Part shown: positions 1 through 7,617 of the stretch, in pieces
How positions within the stretch are numbered: position 1 is the stretch's first letter
Layout: each line of letters begins with the position of its first letter
DNA from: Opitutaceae bacterium UBA3033
GTDB lineage: Bacteria > Verrucomicrobiota > Verrucomicrobiia > Opitutales > Opitutaceae
Direction: 5' to 3'
Length of the DNA stretch: 53,020 nt
Assembly (NCBI GenBank): GCA_002367815.1
Contig: DFDG01000055.1
Location: forward strand, 5,391-58,410
Position numbers and translations under genes: made by a program
The notes under the pieces: generated by a model
Database searches by the model: none
What the model saw: the letters and a program-made list of their open reading frames with translations, nothing else
Told to the model about the DNA's origin: nothing

Positions 1-335
1 TCGCGCAGTTCCGCCGATATCCTATCGCTGTTGAGCAGATTATCGTGCGTGAGCACGAGCTCATAGGTCGAAAGGTCGGACTCGCCATGCCGGAGAGTCC
101 AATTTTCGGGTTGTTTCCAAGCCCGACGCCCGACGACCCGGATTTCACCGTTGCCGGAGGTGATGTCCAAGCCCGACTTATCCACCCCCGGTAATTGCAC
201 GATCAGTTGATAGGCATCGTCGTTCTCGGTGATTTGATAGGCGGGTTTTTGCCCCGGCCCTGCGGATTTGGCCGTATCCGCAGGCGGTGGCAACGGCCGC
301 CTAATTGAGGGAATAATCGTATTGAGTAATGTCAT
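1..335 (-). CDS. Hsp20-family small heat shock protein (C-terminal end outside window)
   Basis: ATP-independent holdase chaperone of the alpha-crystallin/Hsp20 type, cytoplasmic. I translated this by hand: it starts at ATG 335 (MTLLNTIIPSIRRP) after a good AAAAGGAGA ribosome binding site and runs off the left edge of the window. After a proline-rich N-terminus of about 30 residues comes an Hsp20-like beta-strand pattern (YQITENDDAYQLIVQLPGV, then GNGEIRVVGRR). About 111 residues are visible, so the end of the domain is missing. It lies 36 bases downstream of a second hsp20 gene on the same strand, so the two are probably cotranscribed. It is divergent enough from its neighbour to be an ancient paralogue and not a recent duplicate. 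Confidence 0.85.
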   Translation of the reverse strand, partial: MTLLNTIIPSIRRPLPPPADTAKSAGPGQKPAYQITENDDAYQLIVQLPGVDKSGLDITSGNGEIRVVGRRAWKQPENWTLRHGESDLSTYELVLTHDNLLNSDRISAELR

Positions 336-371
336 GGTTGTTTCTCCTTTTGATGTTGGTTGCGCAGGGGA

Positions 372-821
372 TTACCTTACCGCGACGGTGATTTTCTTCG
401 GCTTCGATTCCTCGCGCCTCGGCAACGTGACTGTGAGCACACCGTTTTCACAGGACGCACTGACTTTGTCGGTTTGCACACTGTCAGGAATGCGGATCGA
501 ACGATTGACCGAGAAGGACTGTTCCTTGTCCCTGTCCTTGGTTTTGCGCGTGGCGTTGATGGTCAGGTGACCGTCGACCATCTCAATATGGATGTCGTCA
601 CGGTTGATCCCCGGCAGTTCGGCGCGGACGTAGGAGTTCTCCCTGTCTTCATACAAATCGACGGGAAATCGAGTGGATGATTCGCCCACAAAATTTCCAG
701 GCATAGAAGCGAACATGCGGTCGATCTCGCCCTCAAGACCGGCCCATGGTACGCGACCATAATCCCGGAGCACCGGAGCGTAACCGCGGGAGTAAGGTTG
801 GTTGTATCGTATAAGTCTCAT
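372..821 (-). CDS. Hsp20/alpha-crystallin small heat shock protein
   Basis: Small heat shock protein of 149 residues, the usual length for the IbpA/Hsp20 family. It binds unfolding proteins as oligomers and holds them for refolding. The alpha-crystallin domain spans about residues 50-148: DLYEDRENSYVRAELPGI opens it, GHLTINATRK is the central strand pair, and ENGVLTVTLPR is the conserved [G]-V-L-x-[V/I]-x-[L/V]-P signature near the end. The N-terminus is basic and aromatic, as is common. It is the first gene of a tandem pair with the hsp20 at the window edge. A 280-base gap upstream carries its promoter; I could not identify a CIRCE or convincing sigma-32 element there. Confidence 0.93.
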   Translation of the reverse strand: MRLIRYNQPYSRGYAPVLRDYGRVPWAGLEGEIDRMFASMPGNFVGESSTRFPVDLYEDRENSYVRAELPGINRDDIHIEMVDGHLTINATRKTKDRDKEQSFSVNRSIRIPDSVQTDKVSASCENGVLTVTLPRREESKPKKITVAVR

Positions 822-1012
822 AATATTATTTTCTGGTTAAGTTATCGGCTTCAGTTCCGTGCCAATGGTTATGCATGCGCGGTGCCGTTTATGGTTATAA
901 CCTTAACCCCATGTTTCAGAATCAGTTGGCTGCACCAGACCTTGAGCAGTGTGTAAAAACGACCCGACCTGCGACGTCACACGTGGGAAAAAATTGCACC
1001 GCAGAAACGACA

Positions 1013-1030
1013 ATATTCGCCGAAGAATAT
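1013..1030. promoter_or_regulatory. Inverted repeat in the hsp20 / C-S lyase divergent gap
   Basis: Perfect 6-base arms ATATTC and GAATAT separated by GCCGAA, in the gap between the divergently transcribed hsp20 (start 821) and C-S lyase (start 1102) genes. Its position would suit an operator, but nothing ties it to a named regulator and an 18-base repeat of this kind can arise by chance. A second palindrome, GGTTATAACC, occurs near 893-902. The rest of the 280-base gap shows no gene. Confidence 0.25.
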
Positions 1031-1101
1031 GCCTTAACATTATGCCGGAGAAAATCCGTGCCCAATGACGTCGAACATGGTTAGGTGGGCGATTACATCG
1101 C

Positions 1102-2256
1102 ATGAATTTTAACTTTGATACCCCTACCAACCGTGTCGGCACGGATTCCCAGAAGTGGCAGAAATACGCCGGACGAGATGTGCTTCCCATGTGGGTAGCC
1201 GACATGGATTTCAAGTCCTCTCCAGCCATCCTCGCTGCCCTGCACGAACGGGTGGAGCACGGTATCTATGGCTATGCCCGACCGACCAAGGCGACCATGG
1301 ATGTAATGGTCGCGGCTATGGATTCGCGCTACGGATGGTCCATTGATCCCGCTTGGATCGTGTGGCTGCCGGGCCTGGTCTGCGGACTGAACGTAACCGC
1401 CCAAGCCTTTGCTGAACCGGGGGACGAAGTGCTCACGCTGGCCCCGATCTATCCTCCCTTCATCAGCGCACCGAAAAACAGTGCACGGGTTTCCGTTTCC
1501 GTTGATCTGCAACTCAAGGATGGCCGTTGGGACATTGATTGGGATGCGCTGAAGGCTGCGGTTACCCCGCGCACCAAACTTTTCCTCCTGTGCAATCCGC
1601 ACAATCCTGTCGCGCGCGTCTGGCGGCGCGAGGAACTGACCCGCATGGGCGAATTCTGTGTGCACCACAATCTCGTGCTCTGCAGCGACGAGATTCACTG
1701 CGATTTGATCCTCGATGATCTGCCGCATATTCCGACCGCCTTACTCGGCGAGGAAATTGCCCGACGCAGCATCACTTTGATGGCCCCGAGCAAGACCTAC
1801 AACGTGCCCGGACTAGGCACTTCGTTTGCGATCATTCCTGATGTTGGTTTACGCGCAAAGTTTGTGCGCGCCACCGCTGGCATTGTCGCAGAGGTCAATG
1901 CCCTCGGCTTCACTGCGTGTGAAGCCGCCTACCGCGACAGCGAACCATGGCGGCAAGGGCTTTTGGCCTATTTACGAGGCAATCGAGATCTGCTGCTCGA
2001 TTTCGTCGCCCGCGAACTTCCCGGAGTAACGATCGAAGCACCCATCGAAGCCACTTACCTGGCATGGTTGAATGTGCGGGAACTTGGTCTCAAGGATCCC
2101 ATCGCCCACTTCGAAGCGCATGGCGTAGGGCTGAGCGACGGTGCATTCTTTGGGGCACCCAAGGGCCATTATGTTCGCATCAATTTCGGCTGCACCCGCA
2201 GCACGTTGCAGGAGAGTCTTCAGTGCATGAAGAAAGCGGTCGCCGCCATCGCTTGA
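1102..2256 (+). CDS. PatB/MalY-type PLP-dependent C-S lyase (cystathionine beta-lyase)
   Basis: Fold-type I PLP enzyme of 384 residues, the normal length of the MalY/PatB group. These cleave the C-S bond of cystathionine or cysteine conjugates to give homocysteine or a thiol plus pyruvate and ammonia. Visible features are the N-terminal MWVADMDF signature of this subgroup, CNPHNPVARVW (substrate and PLP contacts), SDEIHCDL (the PLP-pyridine aspartate) and APSKTYNVPGLG, which holds the Schiff-base lysine. The C-terminal half ends with a carboxylate-binding arginine region (VRINFGCTR). The gene is monocistronic as far as I can see. A large hairpin follows 45 bases after the stop. Confidence 0.9.
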   Translation: MNFNFDTPTNRVGTDSQKWQKYAGRDVLPMWVADMDFKSSPAILAALHERVEHGIYGYARPTKATMDVMVAAMDSRYGWSIDPAWIVWLPGLVCGLNVTAQAFAEPGDEVLTLAPIYPPFISAPKNSARVSVSVDLQLKDGRWDIDWDALKAAVTPRTKLFLLCNPHNPVARVWRREELTRMGEFCVHHNLVLCSDEIHCDLILDDLPHIPTALLGEEIARRSITLMAPSKTYNVPGLGTSFAIIPDVGLRAKFVRATAGIVAEVNALGFTACEAAYRDSEPWRQGLLAYLRGNRDLLLDFVARELPGVTIEAPIEATYLAWLNVRELGLKDPIAHFEAHGVGLSDGAFFGAPKGHYVRINFGCTRSTLQESLQCMKKAVAAIA

Positions 2257-2300
2257 TCCGGAATTATCTTCCAGCGTGCCCCGGGCACTGACCGCAAAAA

Positions 2301-2343
2301 TCGTATCGAGAGTGTAACCCAATGGGTTCCACTTTCGATACGA
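2301..2343. repeat. Long inverted repeat 1 (GTGTAACC-type core)
   Basis: Two 20-base arms (2301-2320 and 2324-2343) match in 18 of 20 positions around a 3-base loop, AAT. The core is AGTGTAACCCAATGGGTT. The same core recurs in the inverted repeat at 2692-2724, and the two copies bracket the broken regulator-like gene. There is no T-run after the stem on the plus strand, so a simple terminator for the upstream lyase gene is not the best reading. An operator or a repeat-family member is as likely. Confidence 0.7.
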
Positions 2344-2372
2344 CCAAAGTTCCTCCTTAACTAAAACTATGG

Positions 2373-2692
2373 ATGGATCTCAGTGAGGCCTTGGCTGTTG
2401 CAGCCTTCACGGGAGCCCGTCGATTGCAAAATGCCACCGCCGGCGCCAGGGCGTCGGTTTGATCAGACGATCCGGATCAGACTCTCCTATGTGGAATGTC
2501 TGTATCACCATGCTAAGAAAAGATCTCAAACCTTAAGGTTCCAAAGTCCGACTGGTCAGATATCTGGGTGTTCCGCGGCAAAGAATAAATGACTTTCTCA
2601 CCGGTCGCAGCCGACTCCCCGACGCTGAATTCACTTTGCGCATGCTGCATTGGCTCTCCGAGCGTCGCGCCGGACGGGATCTACCGCTCTAG
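2373..2692 (+). pseudogene. Degraded DNA-binding-regulator-like gene, split over three frames
   Basis: No single frame spans this stretch, but three frames give fragments that read as one protein. Fragment 1 (from ATG 2373) is MDLSEALAVAAFTGARRLQN and ten more residues before a TGA. Fragment 2, in the next frame, contains RIRLSYVECLYHHAKKRSQ. Fragment 3, ending at TAG 2692, is VRLVRYLGVPRQRINDFLTG followed by RSRLPDAEFTLRMLHWLSER. Fragment 3 has the look of a helix-turn-helix regulator (short helix, G-V-P-R-Q-R-I turn, second helix). Intact length would be about 105 residues. At least two frameshifts are needed, so it is probably dead. Assignment to an XRE/HigA-like family is my inference. 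It sits between two matching inverted repeats. Confidence 0.5.
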
Positions 2693-2724
2693 CAAGAGTG
2701 TAACCTAATGGGTTACACTTTTGC
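2692..2724. repeat. Long inverted repeat 2 (GTGTAACC-type core)
   Basis: Arms of 14 bases (2692-2705 and 2711-2724) match in 13 of 14 positions around the loop TAATG. The core AGTGTAACCTAATGGGTT is the same as that of the inverted repeat at 2301-2343 except for one base. It begins at the stop of the degraded gene and lies 48 bases before the dihydrouridine synthase start. The stem runs into CTTTTGC, so weak terminator activity on the plus strand is possible. The shared core in two places favours a protein-binding site or a dispersed repeat. Confidence 0.7.
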
Positions 2725-2771
2725 AGGGTTGTCGCGGGAATGGTGCTGGGTATAGTGGGGGACTTCGTTTC

Positions 2772-3884
2772 ATGCGTATCGGTGCCCACGAGCTTTCCAC
2801 CAACCTCTTTCTTTCGCCACTGGCGGGTTACACCAACCTGCCTTTTCGGGTCACGCTACGTGAGCTCGGCGGCCTCGGCTGGGCGACGACGGATCTCGTC
2901 AACGCCCGCTCCTTGATTGAACGCAATCGCAACGCTTTGAAGATGGTGGAGTCGTCGCCGGAGGATCGGCCGCTCGCGATCCAGCTCTTCGGCAGTGTGC
3001 CGGAGGAAATGCGCGACGCCGCACTAATGTGCGAGGAAATGGGCGCCCAATCCGTGGATATCAACATGGGTTGTCCGGTGAAAAAAGTTGTCAAGATCGG
3101 CGGCGGTTCCGCGATGATGACTGAACTCGACAAGACCGCAGCATTGGTTCGCGGCATGATCAAAGCCGTCAAAATCCCCGTCACGGCGAAAATGCGTTTG
3201 GGCTGGGATGATGACAACCTCACCGCCCCTGATCTGGCCCGGGTGCTGGAAGATACCGGGGTGGCCGCAATCTTCGTGCATGGTCGCACGCGAGCCCAAG
3301 GTTTCAGTGGGCGGGTAAACCTCGCGGGCATCAGAAGTGTGGTCAAAGCGGTGAAATCGATTCCGGTAATCGGCAACGGCGACGTCACTACTCCGGTCGC
3401 GGCCAAGCACATGCTGGAAGAAACCGGTTGCGCCGGGGTGAGTATTGGTCGGGGAGCATTTTATGATCCCTGGATATTTCGCCGCACCGCCCAATATTTT
3501 GAATCGGGCGAATTATTGGCCGAGCCGCCGTTTACCGAGCGGGTGCGAGTGATGCGCAGGCATTTCGAACGCTATTGCGAATTCTATGGTGAAGACCACG
3601 GTGCCCGGCTGTTTCGCAAAGTCGCCCCGTGGTATGCAAAGCGTTTCGGACCCGCGAAGCCTTTCAAGCAGCGCATTATCACCATCAGGTCACGAACGGA
3701 TTTCGAAACGGTGCTGGCCGAATACATTGAGTGGCGTTCACAGTATTGCGACGAAGAGGGCGAATTATTGCCCCGCTTTGCCCTAGGGCCGATGACGGCT
3801 TCGTTTATGAGCGACGAAGCCGAGCCGGCCGGTTTGAACCGCAGTGCCATCCCGGTGCCCAAAGGCCCAGTTGATGTTTGGTAA
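2772..3884 (+). CDS. dusB: tRNA-dihydrouridine synthase (DusB-like)
   Basis: FMN-dependent enzyme that reduces uridines in the tRNA D-loop with NADPH. From ATG 2772 it is 370 residues with the Dus TIM barrel. SPLAGYTNLPFR opens the barrel, DINMGCPVKKVV holds the catalytic-acid cysteine, KMRLGWDD and FVHGRTRAQGFSG are substrate and FMN contacts, and VIGNGDVTTP with GVSIGRGAFYDPW bind FMN phosphate. The frame is open 51 bases further upstream, but those codons lie across the inverted repeat and lack sense in the family. The ATG at 2772 follows a GGGGGA sequence and begins with MRIGAHELSTN, which fits. The DusB group is the best match by motif; DusA or DusC is less likely. Confidence 0.9.
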   Translation: MRIGAHELSTNLFLSPLAGYTNLPFRVTLRELGGLGWATTDLVNARSLIERNRNALKMVESSPEDRPLAIQLFGSVPEEMRDAALMCEEMGAQSVDINMGCPVKKVVKIGGGSAMMTELDKTAALVRGMIKAVKIPVTAKMRLGWDDDNLTAPDLARVLEDTGVAAIFVHGRTRAQGFSGRVNLAGIRSVVKAVKSIPVIGNGDVTTPVAAKHMLEETGCAGVSIGRGAFYDPWIFRRTAQYFESGELLAEPPFTERVRVMRRHFERYCEFYGEDHGARLFRKVAPWYAKRFGPAKPFKQRIITIRSRTDFETVLAEYIEWRSQYCDEEGELLPRFALGPMTASFMSDEAEPAGLNRSAIPVPKGPVDVW

Positions 3885-3938
3885 GTCCGAAGCTCAATCT
3901 TTGCCAGTAACACAAAATTCTGCCTTCGTGACTCGGAC

Positions 3939-4619
3939 ATGAATACTGTGAGCCATTTCTGGGGTTTGATTCTCGCGACCGTAATCGCACTGTTGCCGTT
4001 GATCAATCCGTTCGCGGCGGCCCCCACATTTCTGGCCATCACCGAAGGCGACACCCCGGCGCGGCGGAACCAACAACTGCGGATGGCTTGTATCTACATG
4101 GTGGCGATCCTGATCAGTTTTCTGATCGGCGGGACATTCATCATGGGATTTTTCGGTATTTCCATCCCCGGGTTGCGCATTGCCGGTGGCTTGCTTGTGG
4201 CCGGCATCGGCTCGGGCATGTTGGTTGCGGGCCCAAAGGACGCCAACCAAACCAAGCAGGAACAGGAAGCCGCCAGAGCCAAACGTGATATCGCATTTTC
4301 GCCCCTCGCCATGCCGATGTTGAGTGGTCCCGGGGCCATCGCGGTCACGATCGGTCTCACTTCACTTTCCACCGCATGGACCGACTACATCGCAATCATC
4401 ATTGGAATCCTGATCGTCGCGATCATCATTTATGCAACCCTGAGACTTTCCGGAAAAATCGTGATCGTGATTGGACAGGGCGGGATGAACGCCCTCACCA
4501 AAGTGATGGGATTCCTGATCCTCTGTGTCGGCATTCAATTCATCGTCAATGGGGTGATCGGAATCGCCACCGATCCCGAATTACTACACCAAATCCGTGA
4601 TGTGTTTACCGCCAAGTGA
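3939..4619 (+). CDS. MarC-family integral membrane protein
   Basis: Inner-membrane protein of 226 residues with six predicted helices. The family was named for the multiple-antibiotic-resistance locus, but its transport function is not established. Helix 1 includes LILATVIALLPLINPFAAAP, and the conserved INPFxAxPxFLAxT signature is present. GGTFIMGFFGISIPGLRIAG lies in the central helices, and PLAMPMLSGPGAI is the second conserved block. The last helix contains MGFLILCVGIQFIVNGV. It lies 54 bases after the dusB stop on the same strand and converges on the broken LKPKL-repeat gene, with only 21 bases between the stops. Confidence 0.9.
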   Translation: MNTVSHFWGLILATVIALLPLINPFAAAPTFLAITEGDTPARRNQQLRMACIYMVAILISFLIGGTFIMGFFGISIPGLRIAGGLLVAGIGSGMLVAGPKDANQTKQEQEAARAKRDIAFSPLAMPMLSGPGAIAVTIGLTSLSTAWTDYIAIIIGILIVAIIIYATLRLSGKIVIVIGQGGMNALTKVMGFLILCVGIQFIVNGVIGIATDPELLHQIRDVFTAK

Positions 4620-4640
4620 TATGATCCAGGCCTAATAGGC

Positions 4641-5888
4641 TCAGAGATATTTGCGTTTGACCGTAGCGCCAGTGGTGTCGCGGAAAATAATACTCCGGGT
4701 TTCAGATTCGACATGGTCAAACGTGATGCCCAACGAGATATCCACCACATCTCCTTCATTAAAGAGTCGCCCATTGATCAATGCCCGGGCTGGTTTGCCT
4801 TGAAACACCCCGGTAATCGAAAGCCCTGCGACATGAGAATTAAACTCAGCGCTGGCTTCGGCCGCTTCAACAACCGTAGTGACGGTGGCGGTGATGTTCG
4901 CAGAAATTTGCGATTGAGAAGTGGTGGAAACCTTTTCTTCTTCTGCGGCGGTCGCGGGGATAAATTGAATCCCTTCCTCAGGTTCAATAACCTCGGCCAC
5001 CGGATCGGCCAAGCCAGCATCGTGTTCCGCCGCCACGTCCTTGGCTTTTTCGACCAACTTACCCGCAAGGGATGCCGGTTCGGCTGGAGCCACTGGTTGC
5101 GGTTTCACCACCACAGGCCTTGGGGATAACACCAGCGGCGGAGGATCCATCAATATTTGCTGGGCAAAAAATCCCGCCAGGCCCAAAACTACGACCAGGA
5201 TCAAAAGTACGAGTATGGTCTTGGGGGGCTTGCCCGGAATTCGTCTTTTCTTTGGAGCTGAAGGTTTCGCCTTTTCTTCTTCAACCTCGGCATCCGCTTC
5301 GTCAGCAGGAGGTGGTGCGGCATCAGTTTTCAACGCCAACTTAGGAACCGGAGGTGGTGCGGCCGCACCACTGGGAGCTGCGGGGGGAGGAGCCAACGGG
5401 GTAGACTCGGCAGAGACAGGCGGAGTCTCCATTGGGGGAATGGGGTCGGGCGCTTTGGCCTTAAGTTTGAACCTGAACGCATTATCATCTGCAGGGGCGG
5501 CAGCTGGCGGGCTTGGCGGCGCAACCGGAGGTGGGGTTGAAGCTACAGGGGCTGGGGAATTTTCGGCAGGACTGGATTCACTGGGGGTGGCAGCGGCATC
5601 CAGTTTCAGCTTGGGCTTGAGTCGAAATCATCCGGGGGCAGGAGCTGCAATGGCCGGAGGATTCTCTGCTGATTTTTCTGCCGCCGTTTCGGTCTTTTTT
5701 TCCGGTTCAGAATCCGACGATAATCGTGGCTTCAGTTTTAGTTTTGGGGCTTCGGTATCTGGAGTGCTGGTTGTTTCCGTCGAAGCCGAAGTCTCTGGCT
5801 GTGGTGCAGATGCCTATGGAGTGGACGCATCATCGGCTCGCAAACGGGGCTTCAGACGCAACGGAGGGGGCTTGGACTCATCACTCGT
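4641..5888 (-). pseudogene. LKPKL-repeat, proline-rich single-pass membrane protein with two in-frame stops
   Basis: The only intact frame starts at ATG 5432 (263 residues): a Pro/Ala-rich, acidic N-terminus, a basic stretch KKRRIPGKPPKT, one membrane helix at about residues 71-93, a long linker and a conserved-looking C-terminal domain (FQGKPARALINGRL ... VKRKYL). Upstream in the same frame the repeat motif continues: LRLKPRL near 5850, LKLKPRL near 5733, FRLKPKLKL near 5615, FRFKLKAKA near 5465. This upstream part is interrupted by TAG at 5814-5816 and TGA at 5628-5630. Where a start would be expected (xSDESKPPP) there is ACG at 5886-5888. The intact gene would give about 415 residues. Function unknown; periplasmic or surface C-terminus inferred. 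Either a decaying gene or two base errors. Confidence 0.7.
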
Positions 5889-5981
5889 GGCAGAAAAGAG
5901 TTAACACAAATTTTGAATAGCGCGAAAACAAAAAGATTCGCTCGCGGTCAAACAGACCGATCCCAACAGTAAAATCAAACC

Positions 5982-6239
5982 ATGTCTGATAAAAAGCACC
6001 GCATCCTACTTTGCCTGTTCCTCGCCACCCCGATGCTTTCGGGTTGTTTCTCCTGGAAAAAGAAAGCTCCGGAGGACAAAACCATTACGGTGCAGGTTGA
6101 ACAGTCATTCAAGCAGCGCTGGATCGAAAGACGTAGCACGGAGTTGATCGGGCAGGGTAAACCGGCGGATATCGCGCTGGCCCAAGCTGTTCAGGAATTT
6201 CGCACGCGTTACGAATTTACCGGCGCCGCGCAGGAATGA
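5982..6239 (+). CDS. Small lipoprotein
   Basis: Predicted lipoprotein of 85 residues. A basic N-terminus (MSDKKHR) is followed by a hydrophobic stretch and the lipobox LSGC, with the modified cysteine at about residue 22. The mature part is short, basic after the cysteine (SWKKKAPEDK) and then amphipathic helical (VEQSFKQRWIERRSTELIGQ). Its stop overlaps the start of the RarD-like gene by four bases (ATGA), so the two are translationally coupled. I do not recognise a named family. It has its own upstream gap of about 90 bases from the broken LKPKL-repeat gene, which is divergent. Confidence 0.75.
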   Translation: MSDKKHRILLCLFLATPMLSGCFSWKKKAPEDKTITVQVEQSFKQRWIERRSTELIGQGKPADIALAQAVQEFRTRYEFTGAAQE

Positions 6240-7216
6240 ATTCACTGGACAGTCAGGCGTCGACCCGGGGCGTGTTGGCTGCTTTGACCTGTTACATCGC
6301 CTGGGGCATATTTCCGCTCTATTGGCGCTTGTTGGCCGAAGTCGATGCCACGGAACTGATCGCCCACAGACTGTTCTGGACGATGTTGTTTACCGTCCCG
6401 CTGCTGTGGTGGCGTAATGGCTTTGCCGCAGTTTATGAGGTTTTTTCTTCGGGCCGGGCCTTGCGACTTTATGCCCTGAGTGGAGTGCTCCTAACGCTCA
6501 ATTGGTTGGTTTTCGTCTGGGCGATCAACAACGGCCACGTGATTGAGACCAGTCTGGGGTATTTTCTCGTGCCCTTGGTCAACATCGCCCTCGGCTGGAG
6601 TGTCCTGCACGAACGTCTGCGCAAGGCCCAGTGGGTGGCCATCGCATTCGCGGCGGCGGGTGTGGGCTGGCAATTGATCCTGCTCGGGCGATTGCCGTGG
6701 ATCGCGCTGGCCCTGGCCATTACTTTTGGCACTTACGGATTATTGCGCAAACAGTCACCCTTGGGGTCACTCGCTGGATTGACCGTGGAGACCCTGCTAC
6801 TCGCTCCACTGGCGGGAGCATTTTTACTTTGGCGGGCAGTGACCGAAACCGGGGCGCTGGGTTCGGCACCAACCGGCACCCAATTGATCGTATTAACCAC
6901 CGGAGTGGTCACCGCCTTGCCCTTGCTATTGTTTGCCTACGGGGCACGACGTTTGAAACTCTCCACGCTAGGACTGCTCCAATACGCCGCACCAACCGTC
7001 CAATTCGCACTGGGCGTGTGGTATTACCACGAGGGATTCAGTCTGGCCCGCGCGCAGTCATTCAGTCTGATTTGGATCGGGTTGATAATCTACACCACCG
7101 ACGCCCTATGGACCCAAAGCAGGGGGAATCACATGGGTGCCACCGCCACCAACTGCATCGTGAAAACCAAAGTGGCATCAGGCGGAATTTTAGGTGACGA
7201 TCCCCGCGTGCCATAA
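6236..7216 (+). CDS. RarD-like EamA-family transporter
   Basis: Drug/metabolite-transporter superfamily permease of 326 residues with ten predicted membrane helices arranged as two EamA repeats. The RarD signature is clear: GVLAALTCYIAWGIFPLYW at the N-terminus, AHRLFWTMLF, LSGVLLTLNWLVFVWAINNG and TSLGYFLVPLVNIALGW. The substrate is not known for this group. The transport domain ends at about residue 297 (IGLIIYTTDALW). The last 30 or so residues are polar and read antisense through the end of the FKBP-type gene, with an 88-base convergent overlap. This suggests the original stop has been lost or moved. The start overlaps the lipoprotein stop (ATGA). Confidence 0.88.
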   Translation: MNSLDSQASTRGVLAALTCYIAWGIFPLYWRLLAEVDATELIAHRLFWTMLFTVPLLWWRNGFAAVYEVFSSGRALRLYALSGVLLTLNWLVFVWAINNGHVIETSLGYFLVPLVNIALGWSVLHERLRKAQWVAIAFAAAGVGWQLILLGRLPWIALALAITFGTYGLLRKQSPLGSLAGLTVETLLLAPLAGAFLLWRAVTETGALGSAPTGTQLIVLTTGVVTALPLLLFAYGARRLKLSTLGLLQYAAPTVQFALGVWYYHEGFSLARAQSFSLIWIGLIIYTTDALWTQSRGNHMGATATNCIVKTKVASGGILGDDPRVP

Positions 7217-7617
7217 GCCAGCTCCGGTGGAATTATCACCAGCCACTTGTCGCCCGGTCTCATCAGTTTGATGATTTGATCCCAACCTTGGATAACTTTG
7301 CCCCGACCAAGGAGGAAAGTGAACGGCTTCTGCGGATCAATCTGTTGGTCAAACGTCTCCCCATTGATCAAACGCCCGATATAGACCAACGAAACTTTGT
7401 CGCCTCGTTTAGCCTTCTCACCGCTACCACTCTCCAACACCAGATAACGTATTCCGGTGTTGGATTTTTTTGCGCTGGGGAAATTTTCTTCCACCCAAAT
7501 CAGATCCTGCGGAGGCAGTTTTTCCCGCTGCGCATACAGCGCACAGGGCGAAACAAATAAGAGCAACAAGAGGACACGGCGGCAATACATGCAGTAACCA
7601 TTAGCAAACTGTTTCAT
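7129..7617 (-). CDS. Secreted FKBP-type peptidyl-prolyl isomerase
   Basis: Catalyses cis-trans isomerisation of prolyl bonds, probably in the periplasm. From ATG 7617 it is 162 residues: a signal peptide (MKQF ... VLLLLLFVSPCALYAQ) and one FKBP domain at about residues 55-160. The domain shows GDKVSLVYIGRLINGETFD, the VIQGWDQIIKLMRPGDKW core with its conserved Trp, and PPELAYGTRGS with PPDATLVFTMQLV at the end. I chose ATG 7617 because it overlaps the upstream glycosylase stop as ATGA; a longer open frame exists but has no family support. The 3' end overlaps the RarD-like gene on the other strand by 88 bases. Confidence 0.88.
   Translation of the reverse strand: MKQFANGYCMYCRRVLLLLLFVSPCALYAQREKLPPQDLIWVEENFPSAKKSNTGIRYLVLESGSGEKAKRGDKVSLVYIGRLINGETFDQQIDPQKPFTFLLGRGKVIQGWDQIIKLMRPGDKWLVIIPPELAYGTRGSSPKIPPDATLVFTMQLVAVAPM

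Noticed and set aside
875..1084. Small plus-strand open frame in the hsp20/C-S lyase gap
   Set aside because: No ribosome binding site or family resemblance; the segment is a divergent promoter region.
822..1101. A heat-shock (sigma-32 or CIRCE) element upstream of the hsp20 pair
   Set aside because: No TTAGCACTC-N9-GAGTGCTAA and no properly spaced CTTGAA/CCCCAT pair on the minus strand; CCCCATGT occurs only on the plus strand without a partner.
5041..5904. A long plus-strand open frame (287 codons) rich in Gly, Ala and Ser
   Set aside because: It is the antisense of the Pro/Ala-rich LKPKL-repeat gene; its composition follows from that gene's low complexity and it lacks any family feature.
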